Origin: Nocardia wallacei | GTDB lineage: Bacteria; Actinomycetota; Actinomycetes; Mycobacteriales; Mycobacteriaceae | Assembly (NCBI RefSeq): GCF_029868745.1 | Contig: NZ_JARWOP010000040.1 | Location: forward strand, 1 to 34,935 | Length of the DNA: 34,935 nt | Direction: 5' to 3' | Part shown: piece after piece, positions 1-9,882 of the stretch | Numbering within the stretch: the first letter of the stretch is position 1 | Layout of the letters: every line of letters begins with the position of its first letter | Position numbers and translations under genes: made by a program | Notes under the pieces: generated by a model | Database searches by the model: none | Seen by the model: the letters and a program-made list of their open reading frames with translations, nothing else | What the model was told of the DNA's origin: nothing

Positions 1-130
1 CGGGCGGGGCCCTTTGGCGCGCCTTCCCCCTTTAACCCCCACGCCCCAAAACCCCCCCCCCCCGCTAAACCCCACCCGGGGCCCCGGCCTCCCCCCCGGG
101 GCCCCCCCCCGCGCCGGGGCCGGGGGGGCC
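1..130. other. low-complexity C/G-rich contig end
   Basis: This stretch has long C and G homopolymers, including a run of about a dozen C near position 60, and repeated ggggcccc-type blocks unlike the rest of the window. No convincing gene can be read through it. It looks like low-quality sequence at a contig end rather than biology. Normal sequence resumes at about position 135, just before the first gene. Confidence 0.6.
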
Positions 131-157
131 CCGGCACGCGGCGAAAGGTGTTGACCC

Positions 158-1495
158 ATGCCGTCGTATCTCGAACTGACGCTGCATTTCTTTCTGCAGA
201 TGGCGGTGATCCTCGCGGTCTACCGGCTGGTGTGGCCGCTGCTGAAGCGGCTGGGGCAGATGCAGGTGGTCGCCATCATGGCCGCCGGCTTCCTGCTCGG
301 GCCCTCCGTATTGGGCGCGATCTGGCCCGGTGCGCAGCGGTGGTTGTTCCCGGCGACGCTCGGGATCGGCGGACAGACCATTCCGCATCCGTCGCTGACG
401 GTGATCTACGTGATCGGGCAACTGGGTCTGGTGCTCTATATGTTCCTGGTCGGGTCGTCGTTCCAGACCAAGATCCTCACCGATCACATCCGGGTCGCGG
501 GAACGACCGCGACGGCGGGGCTGACGGTTCCGCTGCTGTTCGGCGCCGCCACCGGGTACGTGCTGTTCAACCACGGTGACTTCTTCACCGGCAAGGTGGT
601 GGCGTGGCAGGCCGCGCTGTTCCTCGCGGCGGCCGTGGGCATCACCGCGTTTCCGGTGCTGGCGTGGATCATTCACGATTCCGGGTTGCACAACACGCGG
701 GTCGGGACCATGACGCTGGCGTGTGCGGCTTTCGACGACGCCTGGTCGTGGATTCTGCTGGCGGTCGTGGTCGCCAGCGCCAAGGGCAATATGAACAGCG
801 CTGTGCTGGCCTTCGTCGGCGGCGGTGTGTTCGTGTTGTTCATGCTGACCGTCGGGCGGCGGCTGTTGCGTTCGCTGAACGGCTGGGCGGAGAAGGAGAT
901 GCGCGCCGATCCCGCGGGGCTGCCGCTGGGGCCGTTCACGGTGGTGCTGCTGGTGGTGCTGGTGTGCGCCTGGTTCACCGACTGGTCGGGCATCTACTCG
1001 GTGTTCGGGGCGTTCCTCGCCGGCGTGGTGATGCCGCGCGGGGAGTGGCTGGACCGGGTGCGGGAACGGACCGAGCCGCTGGTGGCGTATCTGCTGCTGC
1101 CCGCGTTCTTCGTGTACGCCGGGCTCAATACGAAGCTGAGTCTGCTGCTGCATCCGGTGGCGATCGTCGCGGCCGCGGTGGTGCTGGTGGTGTCGTTCGC
1201 GGGGAAGTTCGGCGCGGTGTCGCTGGCCTCGCGGTGGCAGGGGCTGAGTTGGCGGGAGGCGGGTGCGATGGGCGCGCTGGCCAACGCGCGCGGCCTGATG
1301 GAGCTGGTGCTCATCAACATCGGCCTCACCCAGGGGCTCATCACCCCCACCCTGTTCACCATTCTGGCCATCATGACCATCGTGACGACATTCGTTGCCA
1401 GCCCGCTGTTCCGGATGTTCGAACGCAACGCCTGGAAGAACGGCTTGGTCTTCGGCGAGGCCGGTGAAACCGCCGCGGCCCGGGTGGCGGTGTGA
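158..1495 (+). CDS. CPA2-family cation:proton antiporter (Na+/H+ or K+/H+ exchanger)
   Basis: This 445-residue integral membrane protein has about 12 hydrophobic segments and matches the monovalent cation:proton antiporter-2 fold (Na_H_Exchanger, KefB/NapA-like). Diagnostic features are the ITAFPVLAWII segment (about residues 164-174), the FDDAWSW segment with adjacent acidic residues D193-D194 that in this family bind cation and proton, and the NARGLMELVL segment near residue 375. It ends soon after the last helix, so the C-terminal RCK/TrkA-N domain of KefB-type proteins is absent. The ATG start is preceded by a GAAAGGTG ribosome site at 143-150. A GTGAGC/GCTCAC inverted repeat (1492-1505) overlaps the stop codon. 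Ion specificity cannot be read from the sequence. It points away from the PKS operon and is probably unrelated to it. Confidence 0.9.
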   Translation: MPSYLELTLHFFLQMAVILAVYRLVWPLLKRLGQMQVVAIMAAGFLLGPSVLGAIWPGAQRWLFPATLGIGGQTIPHPSLTVIYVIGQLGLVLYMFLVGSSFQTKILTDHIRVAGTTATAGLTVPLLFGAATGYVLFNHGDFFTGKVVAWQAALFLAAAVGITAFPVLAWIIHDSGLHNTRVGTMTLACAAFDDAWSWILLAVVVASAKGNMNSAVLAFVGGGVFVLFMLTVGRRLLRSLNGWAEKEMRADPAGLPLGPFTVVLLVVLVCAWFTDWSGIYSVFGAFLAGVVMPRGEWLDRVRERTEPLVAYLLLPAFFVYAGLNTKLSLLLHPVAIVAAAVVLVVSFAGKFGAVSLASRWQGLSWREAGAMGALANARGLMELVLINIGLTQGLITPTLFTILAIMTIVTTFVASPLFRMFERNAWKNGLVFGEAGETAAARVAV

Positions 1496-1507
1496 GCCAG
1501 CTCACGC

Positions 1508-1513
1508 TAGGTT
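1508..1513 (+). promoter_or_regulatory. -10-like TAGGTT element upstream of the small membrane peptide
   Basis: TAGGTT fits the actinobacterial TAnnnT -10 pattern and follows a perfect GTGAGC-CA-GCTCAC inverted repeat (1492-1505). No good -35 box was seen. It would place a transcription start about 25-30 nt before the peptide ATG. Confidence 0.3.
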
Positions 1514-1547
1514 GAATCCGCTTGCCACCCAACCGAAGAGAGTCCCC

Positions 1548-1625
1548 ATGTGGAGCATCGCCGTCATCGCCGTGATCAGCGCCGCCCTGATCGCCGCCGC
1601 CTTCGTAGCCTCTTTCCCCGACTGA
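1548..1625 (+). CDS. 25-residue single-helix membrane peptide
   Basis: A 25-codon frame begins MWSIAVIAVISAALIAA and ends FPD. It is almost entirely hydrophobic, enough for one membrane span. Coding support comes from the third positions, 23 of 25 being G or C, and from a purine-rich GAAGAGAG about 6 nt before the ATG. A TAGGTT -10-like hexamer lies at 1508-1513, about 35 nt upstream, next to an inverted repeat at 1492-1505. It could therefore have its own promoter or be co-transcribed with the antiporter. Length and composition resemble small regulatory or accessory membrane peptides such as KdpF, but no kdp gene is adjacent. Its function is unknown; a role with the antiporter is only a guess from position. 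It ends 9 bases before the convergent oxidoreductase gene. Confidence 0.5.
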   Translation: MWSIAVIAVISAALIAAAFVASFPD

Positions 1626-1634
1626 ACCCGGATC

Positions 1635-2897
1635 TCAGGCGGCGCGCGGGATCTCCAGATATGCGCCCTGGTGGAGAAGTTCGCGCTGCACGTGGGCCGC
1701 GTTGACACTCGATTCGGAGGCGTGGAGGGCTGCGCTGACTCCGGCTGCGTGGCCTGTGGCGAAGGCGGTGCCCATGACGCGTAGGGAGGCGCCGGCGTAG
1801 CGGTCGGCGTCTACTGTGCGGCCGGCGGCGAAGAGGTTGGGGGTGTCGATGCTGCGGATTACGCCGAGGGGGATGTGGTAGTGGGCGTCGCCGGTGATGA
1901 ACTGCCACTGGGGGAGTACGCCCGGTCCGGGGTGGTACTCGATCGGCCAGGCGCCCATCGCTATGACGTCGTCGTGGTGTGCGGCGCCGAGTACCTCGTC
2001 GGTGGTGAGGCGGTAGTGGCCGAGGATGTGGCGGGATTCGCGGGTGCCGATCTCCGGGCCGGTGGCGACTATGTAGGCGTTCGCGCAGCCGGGCAGGGTA
2101 CGTAGTACGGCGAGGTATTCCTGGGCCTGGATGCGGGCGTGCACTTGCGCGCGGGTGAGTTCGCGGGCATCGCGGGCGTCGTAGCCCTCGTCGACCACGT
2201 AGGTGACGATGTCGCCCGAAACAGGTAGGCGCGCAACCAGTCCGCGCTCGGCCAGCACTTGCGCGCCGTTCAGTTTCGCGGCCGCGATGGCGGCGGCGAG
2301 CGTGTCGCGGGTGACCTGGGCGCCGGGCGGGATGCCGCCGAACCGCACGCCGAGCGTGCCGTTCTGGACGAGGCCGCCGTTGCCGTACCGGACCGCCGCG
2401 CCGCCGAAGTTCGCCAGGTCCGCCTCGCCGGTGGCGTCGACGTAGGCCGCGACCCGGATCGTGTGCAGGCCTTGATGATCGGCGAGGTGGACCGCGTCGA
2501 TTGCGTCTCCTCGGCGGTGGGCGTCGATGAGCTGACTGTCGAGCCGCACCTCCACGCCGGCGTCCTGACAGATCCTGTCCAGCACCAGCTTCACCGATTC
2601 GGGGTCGAATACCACTGCGACAGACGTGAATCGGGTCGGCTCGGACACCGCGCCGAGGCGGCGCAGCCCGTGCAGCACCTCGTCGGCGACGCCGAAGACC
2701 ACCTGGCGCGGCGGGTCGGCCCGGGTGTAGATCCCGCAGTAGGTGAGCACGTTCCGCAGCGTCGCTGCGCCGCCCAGGCACGGGCCGCGCTCGATCAGCA
2801 GCGTTCGCGCTCCTGTCCGTGCGGCGCCGACGGCGGCCGCCACACCGGCCGATCCGCCACCGGCGACCACGACGTCGTACCGGTCCGTACTCGTCAT
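1635..2897 (-). CDS. FAD-dependent oxidoreductase (FAD_oxidored/PF12831-type), probable tailoring enzyme
   Basis: This 420-residue flavoprotein has an N-terminal Rossmann motif VVVAGGGSAG (G13-x-G15-x-x-G18) and the ribose-binding acidic residue E36 in LLIERG. The central part has DATGEADLANF, and the C-terminal FAD contact region has NLFAAGRTVDADRYAG and FATGHAAG. It fits the FAD-dependent oxidoreductase family related to fumarate-reductase and GidA-like flavoproteins. I chose the ATG at 2897 because GAGGA lies 11 nt upstream and the dinucleotide-binding strand follows at once. The ORF could start at an ATG at 2960, adding a 21-residue tail without family features. It lies 70 bases downstream of the PKS-B stop on the same strand and is probably the last gene of that transcript. 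I infer oxidation or desaturation of the polyketide; the substrate is unknown. Confidence 0.75.
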   Translation of the reverse strand: MTSTDRYDVVVAGGGSAGVAAAVGAARTGARTLLIERGPCLGGAATLRNVLTYCGIYTRADPPRQVVFGVADEVLHGLRRLGAVSEPTRFTSVAVVFDPESVKLVLDRICQDAGVEVRLDSQLIDAHRRGDAIDAVHLADHQGLHTIRVAAYVDATGEADLANFGGAAVRYGNGGLVQNGTLGVRFGGIPPGAQVTRDTLAAAIAAAKLNGAQVLAERGLVARLPVSGDIVTYVVDEGYDARDARELTRAQVHARIQAQEYLAVLRTLPGCANAYIVATGPEIGTRESRHILGHYRLTTDEVLGAAHHDDVIAMGAWPIEYHPGPGVLPQWQFITGDAHYHIPLGVIRSIDTPNLFAAGRTVDADRYAGASLRVMGTAFATGHAAGVSAALHASESSVNAAHVQRELLHQGAYLEIPRAA

Positions 2898-2967
2898 CGA
2901 AAACACCGTCCTCGCAGTGGAATCGGCCGCGGTCGGGTCGGAGCTGGGAGATCGGGGCATCGAGTTG

Positions 2968-5900
2968 TCATGCGCGCAATCCGTCCGAGCGGCGATCGAT
3001 GAGGTCGAATATCTCGTCGTCCCCGGCGATCTCGATGAGGTCGACGGTCGCGTCGGGCTGGTGGCGATGCAAGGCCGCGGCCAGCTTGGTGGCGAGTCGT
3101 TCCAGATCGGCGCGGGGGATATCGGATTCGGCCAGCCGATCCAGGTCGCGCTCCAGATCGGCGACGAGACCGCCGGCGACCGCGGTGGGCGGGTCGATGC
3201 GGCCGCGCAGGTGTTCGGCCAGCGCGGCCGGCGTCGGATAGTCGAAAACCGCTGTGGGAGAGATCGTCACGCCGGTCGACCGGCGCAGCTGGTTGCGCAG
3301 CTCCACCGTGGTGAGCGAGTCGAAGCCGAGATCGGCGAAGCGCCGATGGCCGTCGAACGCCCGGCCGGTGTCGTGGTCGAGGACCGCGGCCACGTGCTGC
3401 GCCAGCAACTCCAGCAGCAGGCGGTGCTGCTCCTCGGTGGTGTGCCCGGCGAGGCGGGCGGCGAAGTCGGCGGGTTCGGCCGCGGCCGCCGCGGCGGTGC
3501 GGCGGCGATGCACGAGCCCACGCAGCAGCGGCGGCGGGTCGGTGACGGCGGCCGTGTCCAGCCGGATCGGGACGGTGACCGGCGAGCTGCTGCGCAGCGC
3601 GGCGTCGAACAGCCCCAGCGCCTGGGCGGTGGTGAGGGTGCGGAATCCGCCGCGCTCCATGCGGGCCCGGTCGCGGGCGCCGAGATGTGCGCTCACCGCG
3701 CTCTGTTCGGCCCACAGTCCCCACGCCAGCGAGCTGCCCGGCAGCGCGTCGTGCCGCCGCCGGGCGGACAGCGCGTCGAGGAAACCGTTGGCGGCCGCGT
3801 AGTTGGCCTGGCCCGGCGTGCCGAGAACCCCTGCCGCCGAGGAGAAGACGATGAACGCGGCGAGATCCTGGGCACGGGTCAGCTCGTGCAGGTGCCAGGC
3901 GGCATCGACCTTCGGCCGCAGCACCCGCTCCAGCCGCTCGGGGGATTGACCGGCGAACAGGGCGTCGTCGACGGTGCCCGCGGCATGTACGACGGCGGTG
4001 AGTGGATGCGGCTCGGGGATGCGGTGTAGCAGTTCCTCGACGGCCGCGCGGTCGGTGACATCGCAGGCCACGATCTCCACGTGGGCTCCCGACCGCGTCA
4101 GTTCCTCTGCCAATTCCATTGCGCCCGGCGCTGTTTCGCCCGCACGGCTGGACAGCAGCAGGTGGCCGACGCCATACCGGGTCACGAGGTGGCGGGCCAC
4201 CGCCGCGCCGATCATGCCGGTGCCGCCGGTCACGAGCACCGTGCCCGCCGGGTCCAGCGGCCGCGGGCAGGTGAGTACCACCTTGCCGATGTGACGCGCC
4301 TGCCCGACGTGGCGCAGTGCCGTCACCGCGTCCCGCACGTCCCAGCCGGTGATCGGCGGCGGGGTGAGCACGCGCGTCTCGAACAGCGTCACCAGTTCGG
4401 TGAGCATGCTCCGGATACGGTCGGGGTCGACCTCGCTGATCAGGAACGAGTAGTAGGCGACGCCGGGGAAGCGCTCGCCGACCGCGTCCGGGTCGCGGAT
4501 ATCGGTGACGCCCATCTCGACGAACCGCCCGCCGCGCGGCAGCAACCGCAGCGACGCGTCGACGAAATCCCCGGCCAGCGAGTCGAGCACGACGTCCATG
4601 CCGCGCCCGCCGGTGACCGTGTGGAAGTGTTCCTCGAAATCGAGTGTGCGGGAGTTGGCGAGATGGTCCTCGTCGAGACCGCGGTCGCGCAGCGCCTGCC
4701 ACTTGCCGGGGCTCGCCGTGGCGAAAACCTCCGCGCCCCAATGCTTCGCGAGCTGCGTCGCGGCGGTGCCGACGCCGCCGGCGGCCGCGTGCACCAGCAC
4801 CGATTCCCCGGCGCGGAGTCCGGCGAGATCGGCCAGCGCGTAGTAGGCGGTGAGGAATACCACGGGGACCGCGGCGGCCTGCGCGAAGGTCCAGTCGTCC
4901 GGAACGCGGGCGACCAGGCGGTGATCGGTGGTGACCGTTGATCCGATGCCGTCGAACAGGCCCATCACCCGATCTCCGGGCGCGAAAGCGGTGACCTGCG
5001 AGCCGACTTCGAGTACCACGCCGGAACCCTCGCCGCCCAGTACGGCGTTCGGGTCCGGGTACATGCCCAGGCCGATCAGGATGTCGCGGAAGTTCACCCC
5101 GGCGGCGCGCATGGCTATCCGAACCTGGTGCGGCTGCATTGGTTTCGGCGCGTCCTCCGCCGGGAGCAGGCTCACCGTGTCGAGGGTGCCCGGCTCGGTG
5201 AGGACGAGCCGCCACGGGTCGCCGCGCAGCAGGTCCGGCCCGGCGGGCGCGGCGAGGCGGGACATGCGGGGTACCAGGAGTTCGCCGTCGCGTAGCGCGA
5301 GTTGCGGTTCCCCCGTGGCCAGAGCGCGGGAGACCAGGGGGCCGACCTGAGCGGTGTCGAGGTCGGTGGGCGCGGTGCCGTCGAGGTCCAGTAGCACGAT
5401 CCGGTCGGGGTACTCGGCCTGGGCACTGCGGATCAGCCCCCACACGGTGGCGCCCGCGAGGTCGGGTCGCTCGCGAGCTGAGTCGGTGGCGACGGCACCG
5501 TGGGTGAGGACGACCAGCGAGGTGTCCGGCTCGTCCGCGAGCAGGCGTTGCATCCGTTCGAGCGTGCGGGCCACGTGGTTTCGGACCAAAGCGGGTATCG
5601 GCTCGGCGGACTGGGCATCGGCCCGCAGGACGATCACGCCGTGGTCGGCGGAGGTACTGGCCTGCGGGATGCCGGTGATCGAAACCTGGTCGACAGCAAC
5701 GTCTTCCGCTCGAGTGCTCGGATCGCCAGGGTGTGGACCTGTGGCGGGTACGACGCTGATGCCGCCCGCCGCGCCGACGGTCACGTCTTCCGGGCCGCGA
5801 AGGGCGGTGGCGTGAGCGATCTCGTCGCGGTCGATCCCGCCATCGGGCGTGGTGTCCGTGCCGTGGGGATGTGGGAGCGCCTTCCCGTTGCCGATGCGTT

Positions 5901-8900
5901 GCGGCGCAACGCCGTTGGCGTATGCGGGTTCGGCTTGCTGTGCTGTGGTTTCGGGAGCGCTGATATGCGCGGGGCCGCCATGATCCGGTGTCGTTTCGGA
6001 ACCGCCGGGGTGGGCCGAGGCAAGGCGTTCTGCGGTGGTCCCGGAGACCGTGGGACGTGCGGTAGCGGATTGGTCGTGTGTGGCGGATGCGGTTGGGGCG
6101 AGGCCGGGTTCGGCGAAGCGGACATCGAGGGGGAGTGGAGCGCCGCCGGGTTCGGGGGCGGGAACCCAGTGGACCGCATAGAGCGGGTCGCCGGTGGGAG
6201 CGTCGGAAACTATTGGTGCTGCGCGTAGTTCGAGGGAAGCGACAGTGATTACGGTCGCCCCTGTTGGATCTGTCGCCGATAGAGCGAGCTGGTCCGGTGC
6301 TGGGGACGACAGGCGGACGCGCAGTTCCGTCGCGCCCTGGGCGGCCAGATCGACGCCGCGCCACGCGAAAGGCAGGCGGGTCCCGTTGTCGTCGGCGAGC
6401 GCCACGAGCGGGTGGAGTGCCGCGTCGAGCAGCGCGGGGTGGAGCCCATATTCTCCGGCATCGACGTCGCTGGAAAGCGACACTTGCGCAAGGAGATCGG
6501 GGCCTTCGCGCCATACTTCCCGCATGCCCTGGAAGAGGGGTCCGTAATGCAGTCCGGCATCCGCGAGATGCTGATACAGCTCGTCGGGGTCGAGCGGGAC
6601 GGCTCCGGGCGGCGGCCATGCCGCAGGCTGTTCCGTGCCGCGCGGTGCGGTCTCGCCCGACGGCTCACCGCCCAGGGTGCCCTCGACATGGGTGGTCCAC
6701 GGTCCGTCGTCGCTTCTGGCGTAGACCGCGAAGGAGCGGCGGCCGTCGGCCCCGGGCGGTTGCACCCGTACCTGCACTCGCACGGGCTCCTCGGTGAGCA
6801 CGAGTGGTGCGATGACCACCAGATCCGTGATGCCGTGACCGCCCACCTCGTCGGCGGCGCGCAACGCCAGCTCCACGAACAGCGTGGCCGGTGCCAGCAC
6901 CCTGTCGCCGACCCGGTGATCGGCCAGCCACGGGTGATCCCGTAGGGACAGCGTCCCGGTGAGGATGGTGGCGGCATCGTCGGGCGCCGCCACCACCGCA
7001 CCGAGCAGCGGGTGGTCGGCCGCGGTCAGTCCGGCGGCGCGCACGTCGGCCCGCGGTACGTGATCGAGCCAGAAGCGCTGGTGCGCAAAGGCATACGTCG
7101 GCAGGTCGACGACTCGTGCGCCAGGCACGAGGGCGGTCCAATCCACCGCCGCGCCCGCGACATACGCCTCCGCCACGGCGGCCGTGACCGCCTCCGGCTC
7201 CGGCCGGTCAGGGCGCAGCAGGGGCGTCACCACCGCGTCGTCGTCGGCGGCCACCAGGGAGGACAGCGCGGCACCCGGCCCGACCTCGGCGAAGAGGGTG
7301 ACCCGGCCGGATTCCCGCAGCCAGCGCACGCCGTCGGCGAAACGCACCGGCTCGGCGACGTGCCGCACCCAATAGTCCGGGGTGCGCACGGCGGCGGGGT
7401 CGGCCGGTTGCCCGGTGAGATCGGAGACGATCGGCAGTCGCGGCGGCCGGTAGGTCAGGGCCGCACAGACATCGGCGAATTCGTCGAGCATCGGCCGCAT
7501 GCGAGGGGAGTGGAAGGCGTGGCTCACCCGGAGCCGTTTCGCGGTGAGGCCGCGCGCCACGGCAGCGGCCGCGATGTCCTCGATCGCGGCCTCGTCCCCG
7601 GAAATCACCAGTGCCGCAGGGCCGTTCACGGCGGCGATGGCGACCCGGTCCCGATGGCCGGCGATGAGTTCATCGGCGGTGGGCTCGTCGGCGGTGACCG
7701 CCAGCATCGCGCCGCCGGGCGGCAGCCGCTGCATCAACCGTCCGCGCGCGGCCACCAGTGCGGTGGCGTCGGTCAGCGACCACACCCCGGCCAGGTACGC
7801 CGCGCTCACCTCGCCGATCGAATGGCCGAGCAGGAAATCCGGTGTCACGCCCCAGGATTCGAGCAGCCGGTAGAGCGCGACCTCGACGGTGAACAGCGCG
7901 GCCTGCGTGAAGTCGGTGCGATCCAGCAGGGCGGCGTCGGGGTGATCGGCGGCCGCCCAGGCGATCTCGCGCACCGGCCGCTCCAGCTTCGGGTCCAACA
8001 GCGTGGCGACCTCGTCGAACGCGTCGGCGAACACCGGATAATGCGAATGCAGCTCACGTCCCATGCCCGGCCGCTGCGACCCCTGCCCGGGAAACAGGAA
8101 GGCGGTCTTGGCCTTCGGATGCGCCGTCCCACGCACCACACCGGGGGAGCGCCCCTCGGCGGCCAGCACATCCAACCGCTCGGCCAGCCGATCCCGATCC
8201 TGCCCGAACACCACCGCCCGCTGCGTGAACCGCGACCGCGTGGTGGCAAGCGAAAACCCGATATCCCCCGCCGACACCTCCGGATGCGCCTCTAGGTATT
8301 CCGACAAGCGCGCAGCCTGCCCGGCCAGCCCCGCATCGGTCCGGCCGGACAACGGCCAGGCAATCGAAACCCCTTGCGCCGCAATCCCCTCGCCGTGCTC
8401 GGTGGTGACCGGCTGTGCCACGCCCGAGCCGGTGGTGTGCATGGGGTCGTGTGATGCCGCGGCTCGGCGGGCGGTGCGGTCCGGGGACGGCTGGATATTG
8501 TGCGCGGTCGGTTCGTCGGTGGGTGCTTGTTCGAGGATTACGTGGGCGTTGGTTCCGCTGATGCCGAACGACGACACCGCGGCGCGGCGTGGTTGGCCGG
8601 TGCCGGGCCAGGGTTGTGCTCCGGTGGCGAGGCACACCGGTCCCTCGGACCAATCCACGTGCGGTGAAGGGCTTTTCGCGTGCAGGGTCGGGGGGACGAC
8701 GCCGTGACGCATGGCCATGATCGCCTTGATCACCCCGGCCACTCCGGCCGCCGCCTGCGTGTGGCCGACGTTCGATTTCACCGAACCCAGCCACAGGGGC
8801 CGCGTCCGGCCCTGACCGTAGGTGTCGAGGAGGGCCTGGATCTCGACCGGATCGCCGAGCCGCGTGCCGGTGCCGTGACCCTCGACCACATCGATGTCGT

Positions 8901-9882
8901 CGGGTCGCAGGCCCGCCGCCGCCAGCGCCTGCCGGATAACCCGTTGCTGCGCTGGGCCGTTGGGTGCGGTAAGCCCGTTCGAGGCGCCGTCGGAATTGAC
9001 CGCCGAACCGCGCAGCACGGCGAGGACCCGGTGCCCGAGCCGCCGCGCGTCCGACAGGCGCTCCAGCACGAGCACGCCGACGCCCTCCGACCAGCCGGTG
9101 CCGTCCGCGCCGGCCCCGAAGGCCTTGCAGCGGCCGTCCGCCGCCAGCCCGCCTTGGCGGGCGAACTCGGCGAACACCTTCGGCGTCGACATCACCGTCA
9201 CTCCACCGGCCAGCGCCAGCGAACATTCCCGCTGCCGCAGCGCGTGCCCGGCCAGATGCATCGCCACCAGCGACGAGGAACACGCGGTGTCGATGGTGAC
9301 CGCGGGTCCGTGCAGCCCCAGCGCGAAGGCGACCCGCCCGGACACCACACTGCCGAGGCTGCCGGTGCGCAGATGTCCCTCGACGCGTTCGGGCACCGTG
9401 CCCAGCCGATCGGCGTAGTCGTGATACATCACGCCCGCGAACACCGCCGTCGACGACCCGCGCAGCGCGAGCGGATCGAGACGAGCGTGTTCGATCGCCT
9501 CCCACGACGCCTCGAGCAACAGCCGTTGCTGCGGATCGGTCGCCAGCGCCTCGCGCGGCGAGATGCCGAACATATCCGGGTCGAAATCCAAAGCGGCGTC
9601 GAGGAATCCGCCCACCCTCGGGTAATCGCCGCGTTCGGCGCGGTCGTCGTCGCGCCAGCCGCGGTCCGCGGGAAAGGCGGTGATGCCGTCGCCGCCGGCG
9701 GCCAGGAATTCCCACCACTGGTCCGGGCCGTGCACGCCGCCGGGGAAGCGGCAGCTCATGCCGATCACCGCGATCGGCTCGTCGAGCCGGTCGGCGAGCC
9801 GGGAGTTCTCCCGCCGCAATCGATCCCGCTCCACCAGGGCGGCGCGCAGGGCATCGATCAGTTCGGCGTTCGGGTTGGTCAT
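2968..9882 (-). CDS. type I modular polyketide synthase, fully reducing module (KS-AT-DH-ER-KR-ACP)
   Basis: PKS-B is a 2304-residue single-module protein. An N-terminal coiled-coil docking helix (residues ~5-33) precedes a KS with DTACSSS (Cys201), EGHGTGT and GHTQAAAG. The AT has GHSIGE (Ser688) and SHAFHSP, the malonyl-CoA signature. The DH has [10 protein letters not shown] (His989; the usual glycine five in from His is Asp) and LLDAALHP (Asp1153). The ER has HAAAGGVG near 1698. The KR has TGGTGMIG (~1885), Ser2015, Tyr2028 and a B-type-like VDD motif. The ACP has GFDSL (Ser2189). It would add one malonyl unit and reduce it to a saturated methylene pair. The start overlaps the PKS-A stop by ATGA, so the two are translationally coupled. 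There is no thioesterase; the C-terminus ([10 protein letters not shown]) looks like a docking tail. A Pro/Thr/His-rich insertion of about 150 residues follows the DH. Confidence 0.95.
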   Translation of the reverse strand: MTNPNAELIDALRAALVERDRLRRENSRLADRLDEPIAVIGMSCRFPGGVHGPDQWWEFLAAGGDGITAFPADRGWRDDDRAERGDYPRVGGFLDAALDFDPDMFGISPREALATDPQQRLLLEASWEAIEHARLDPLALRGSSTAVFAGVMYHDYADRLGTVPERVEGHLRTGSLGSVVSGRVAFALGLHGPAVTIDTACSSSLVAMHLAGHALRQRECSLALAGGVTVMSTPKVFAEFARQGGLAADGRCKAFGAGADGTGWSEGVGVLVLERLSDARRLGHRVLAVLRGSAVNSDGASNGLTAPNGPAQQRVIRQALAAAGLRPDDIDVVEGHGTGTRLGDPVEIQALLDTYGQGRTRPLWLGSVKSNVGHTQAAAGVAGVIKAIMAMRHGVVPPTLHAKSPSPHVDWSEGPVCLATGAQPWPGTGQPRRAAVSSFGISGTNAHVILEQAPTDEPTAHNIQPSPDRTARRAAASHDPMHTTGSGVAQPVTTEHGEGIAAQGVSIAWPLSGRTDAGLAGQAARLSEYLEAHPEVSAGDIGFSLATTRSRFTQRAVVFGQDRDRLAERLDVLAAEGRSPGVVRGTAHPKAKTAFLFPGQGSQRPGMGRELHSHYPVFADAFDEVATLLDPKLERPVREIAWAAADHPDAALLDRTDFTQAALFTVEVALYRLLESWGVTPDFLLGHSIGEVSAAYLAGVWSLTDATALVAARGRLMQRLPPGGAMLAVTADEPTADELIAGHRDRVAIAAVNGPAALVISGDEAAIEDIAAAAVARGLTAKRLRVSHAFHSPRMRPMLDEFADVCAALTYRPPRLPIVSDLTGQPADPAAVRTPDYWVRHVAEPVRFADGVRWLRESGRVTLFAEVGPGAALSSLVAADDDAVVTPLLRPDRPEPEAVTAAVAEAYVAGAAVDWTALVPGARVVDLPTYAFAHQRFWLDHVPRADVRAAGLTAADHPLLGAVVAAPDDAATILTGTLSLRDHPWLADHRVGDRVLAPATLFVELALRAADEVGGHGITDLVVIAPLVLTEEPVRVQVRVQPPGADGRRSFAVYARSDDGPWTTHVEGTLGGEPSGETAPRGTEQPAAWPPPGAVPLDPDELYQHLADAGLHYGPLFQGMREVWREGPDLLAQVSLSSDVDAGEYGLHPALLDAALHPLVALADDNGTRLPFAWRGVDLAAQGATELRVRLSSPAPDQLALSATDPTGATVITVASLELRAAPIVSDAPTGDPLYAVHWVPAPEPGGAPLPLDVRFAEPGLAPTASATHDQSATARPTVSGTTAERLASAHPGGSETTPDHGGPAHISAPETTAQQAEPAYANGVAPQRIGNGKALPHPHGTDTTPDGGIDRDEIAHATALRGPEDVTVGAAGGISVVPATGPHPGDPSTRAEDVAVDQVSITGIPQASTSADHGVIVLRADAQSAEPIPALVRNHVARTLERMQRLLADEPDTSLVVLTHGAVATDSARERPDLAGATVWGLIRSAQAEYPDRIVLLDLDGTAPTDLDTAQVGPLVSRALATGEPQLALRDGELLVPRMSRLAAPAGPDLLRGDPWRLVLTEPGTLDTVSLLPAEDAPKPMQPHQVRIAMRAAGVNFRDILIGLGMYPDPNAVLGGEGSGVVLEVGSQVTAFAPGDRVMGLFDGIGSTVTTDHRLVARVPDDWTFAQAAAVPVVFLTAYYALADLAGLRAGESVLVHAAAGGVGTAATQLAKHWGAEVFATASPGKWQALRDRGLDEDHLANSRTLDFEEHFHTVTGGRGMDVVLDSLAGDFVDASLRLLPRGGRFVEMGVTDIRDPDAVGERFPGVAYYSFLISEVDPDRIRSMLTELVTLFETRVLTPPPITGWDVRDAVTALRHVGQARHIGKVVLTCPRPLDPAGTVLVTGGTGMIGAAVARHLVTRYGVGHLLLSSRAGETAPGAMELAEELTRSGAHVEIVACDVTDRAAVEELLHRIPEPHPLTAVVHAAGTVDDALFAGQSPERLERVLRPKVDAAWHLHELTRAQDLAAFIVFSSAAGVLGTPGQANYAAANGFLDALSARRRHDALPGSSLAWGLWAEQSAVSAHLGARDRARMERGGFRTLTTAQALGLFDAALRSSSPVTVPIRLDTAAVTDPPPLLRGLVHRRRTAAAAAAEPADFAARLAGHTTEEQHRLLLELLAQHVAAVLDHDTGRAFDGHRRFADLGFDSLTTVELRNQLRRSTGVTISPTAVFDYPTPAALAEHLRGRIDPPTAVAGGLVADLERDLDRLAESDIPRADLERLATKLAAALHRHQPDATVDLIEIAGDDEIFDLIDRRSDGLRA

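Noticed and set aside
2894..6619. 1241-residue open frame on the minus strand
   Set aside because: It is an out-of-frame shadow of PKS-B, Arg/Pro/Ala-rich, with no domain motif.
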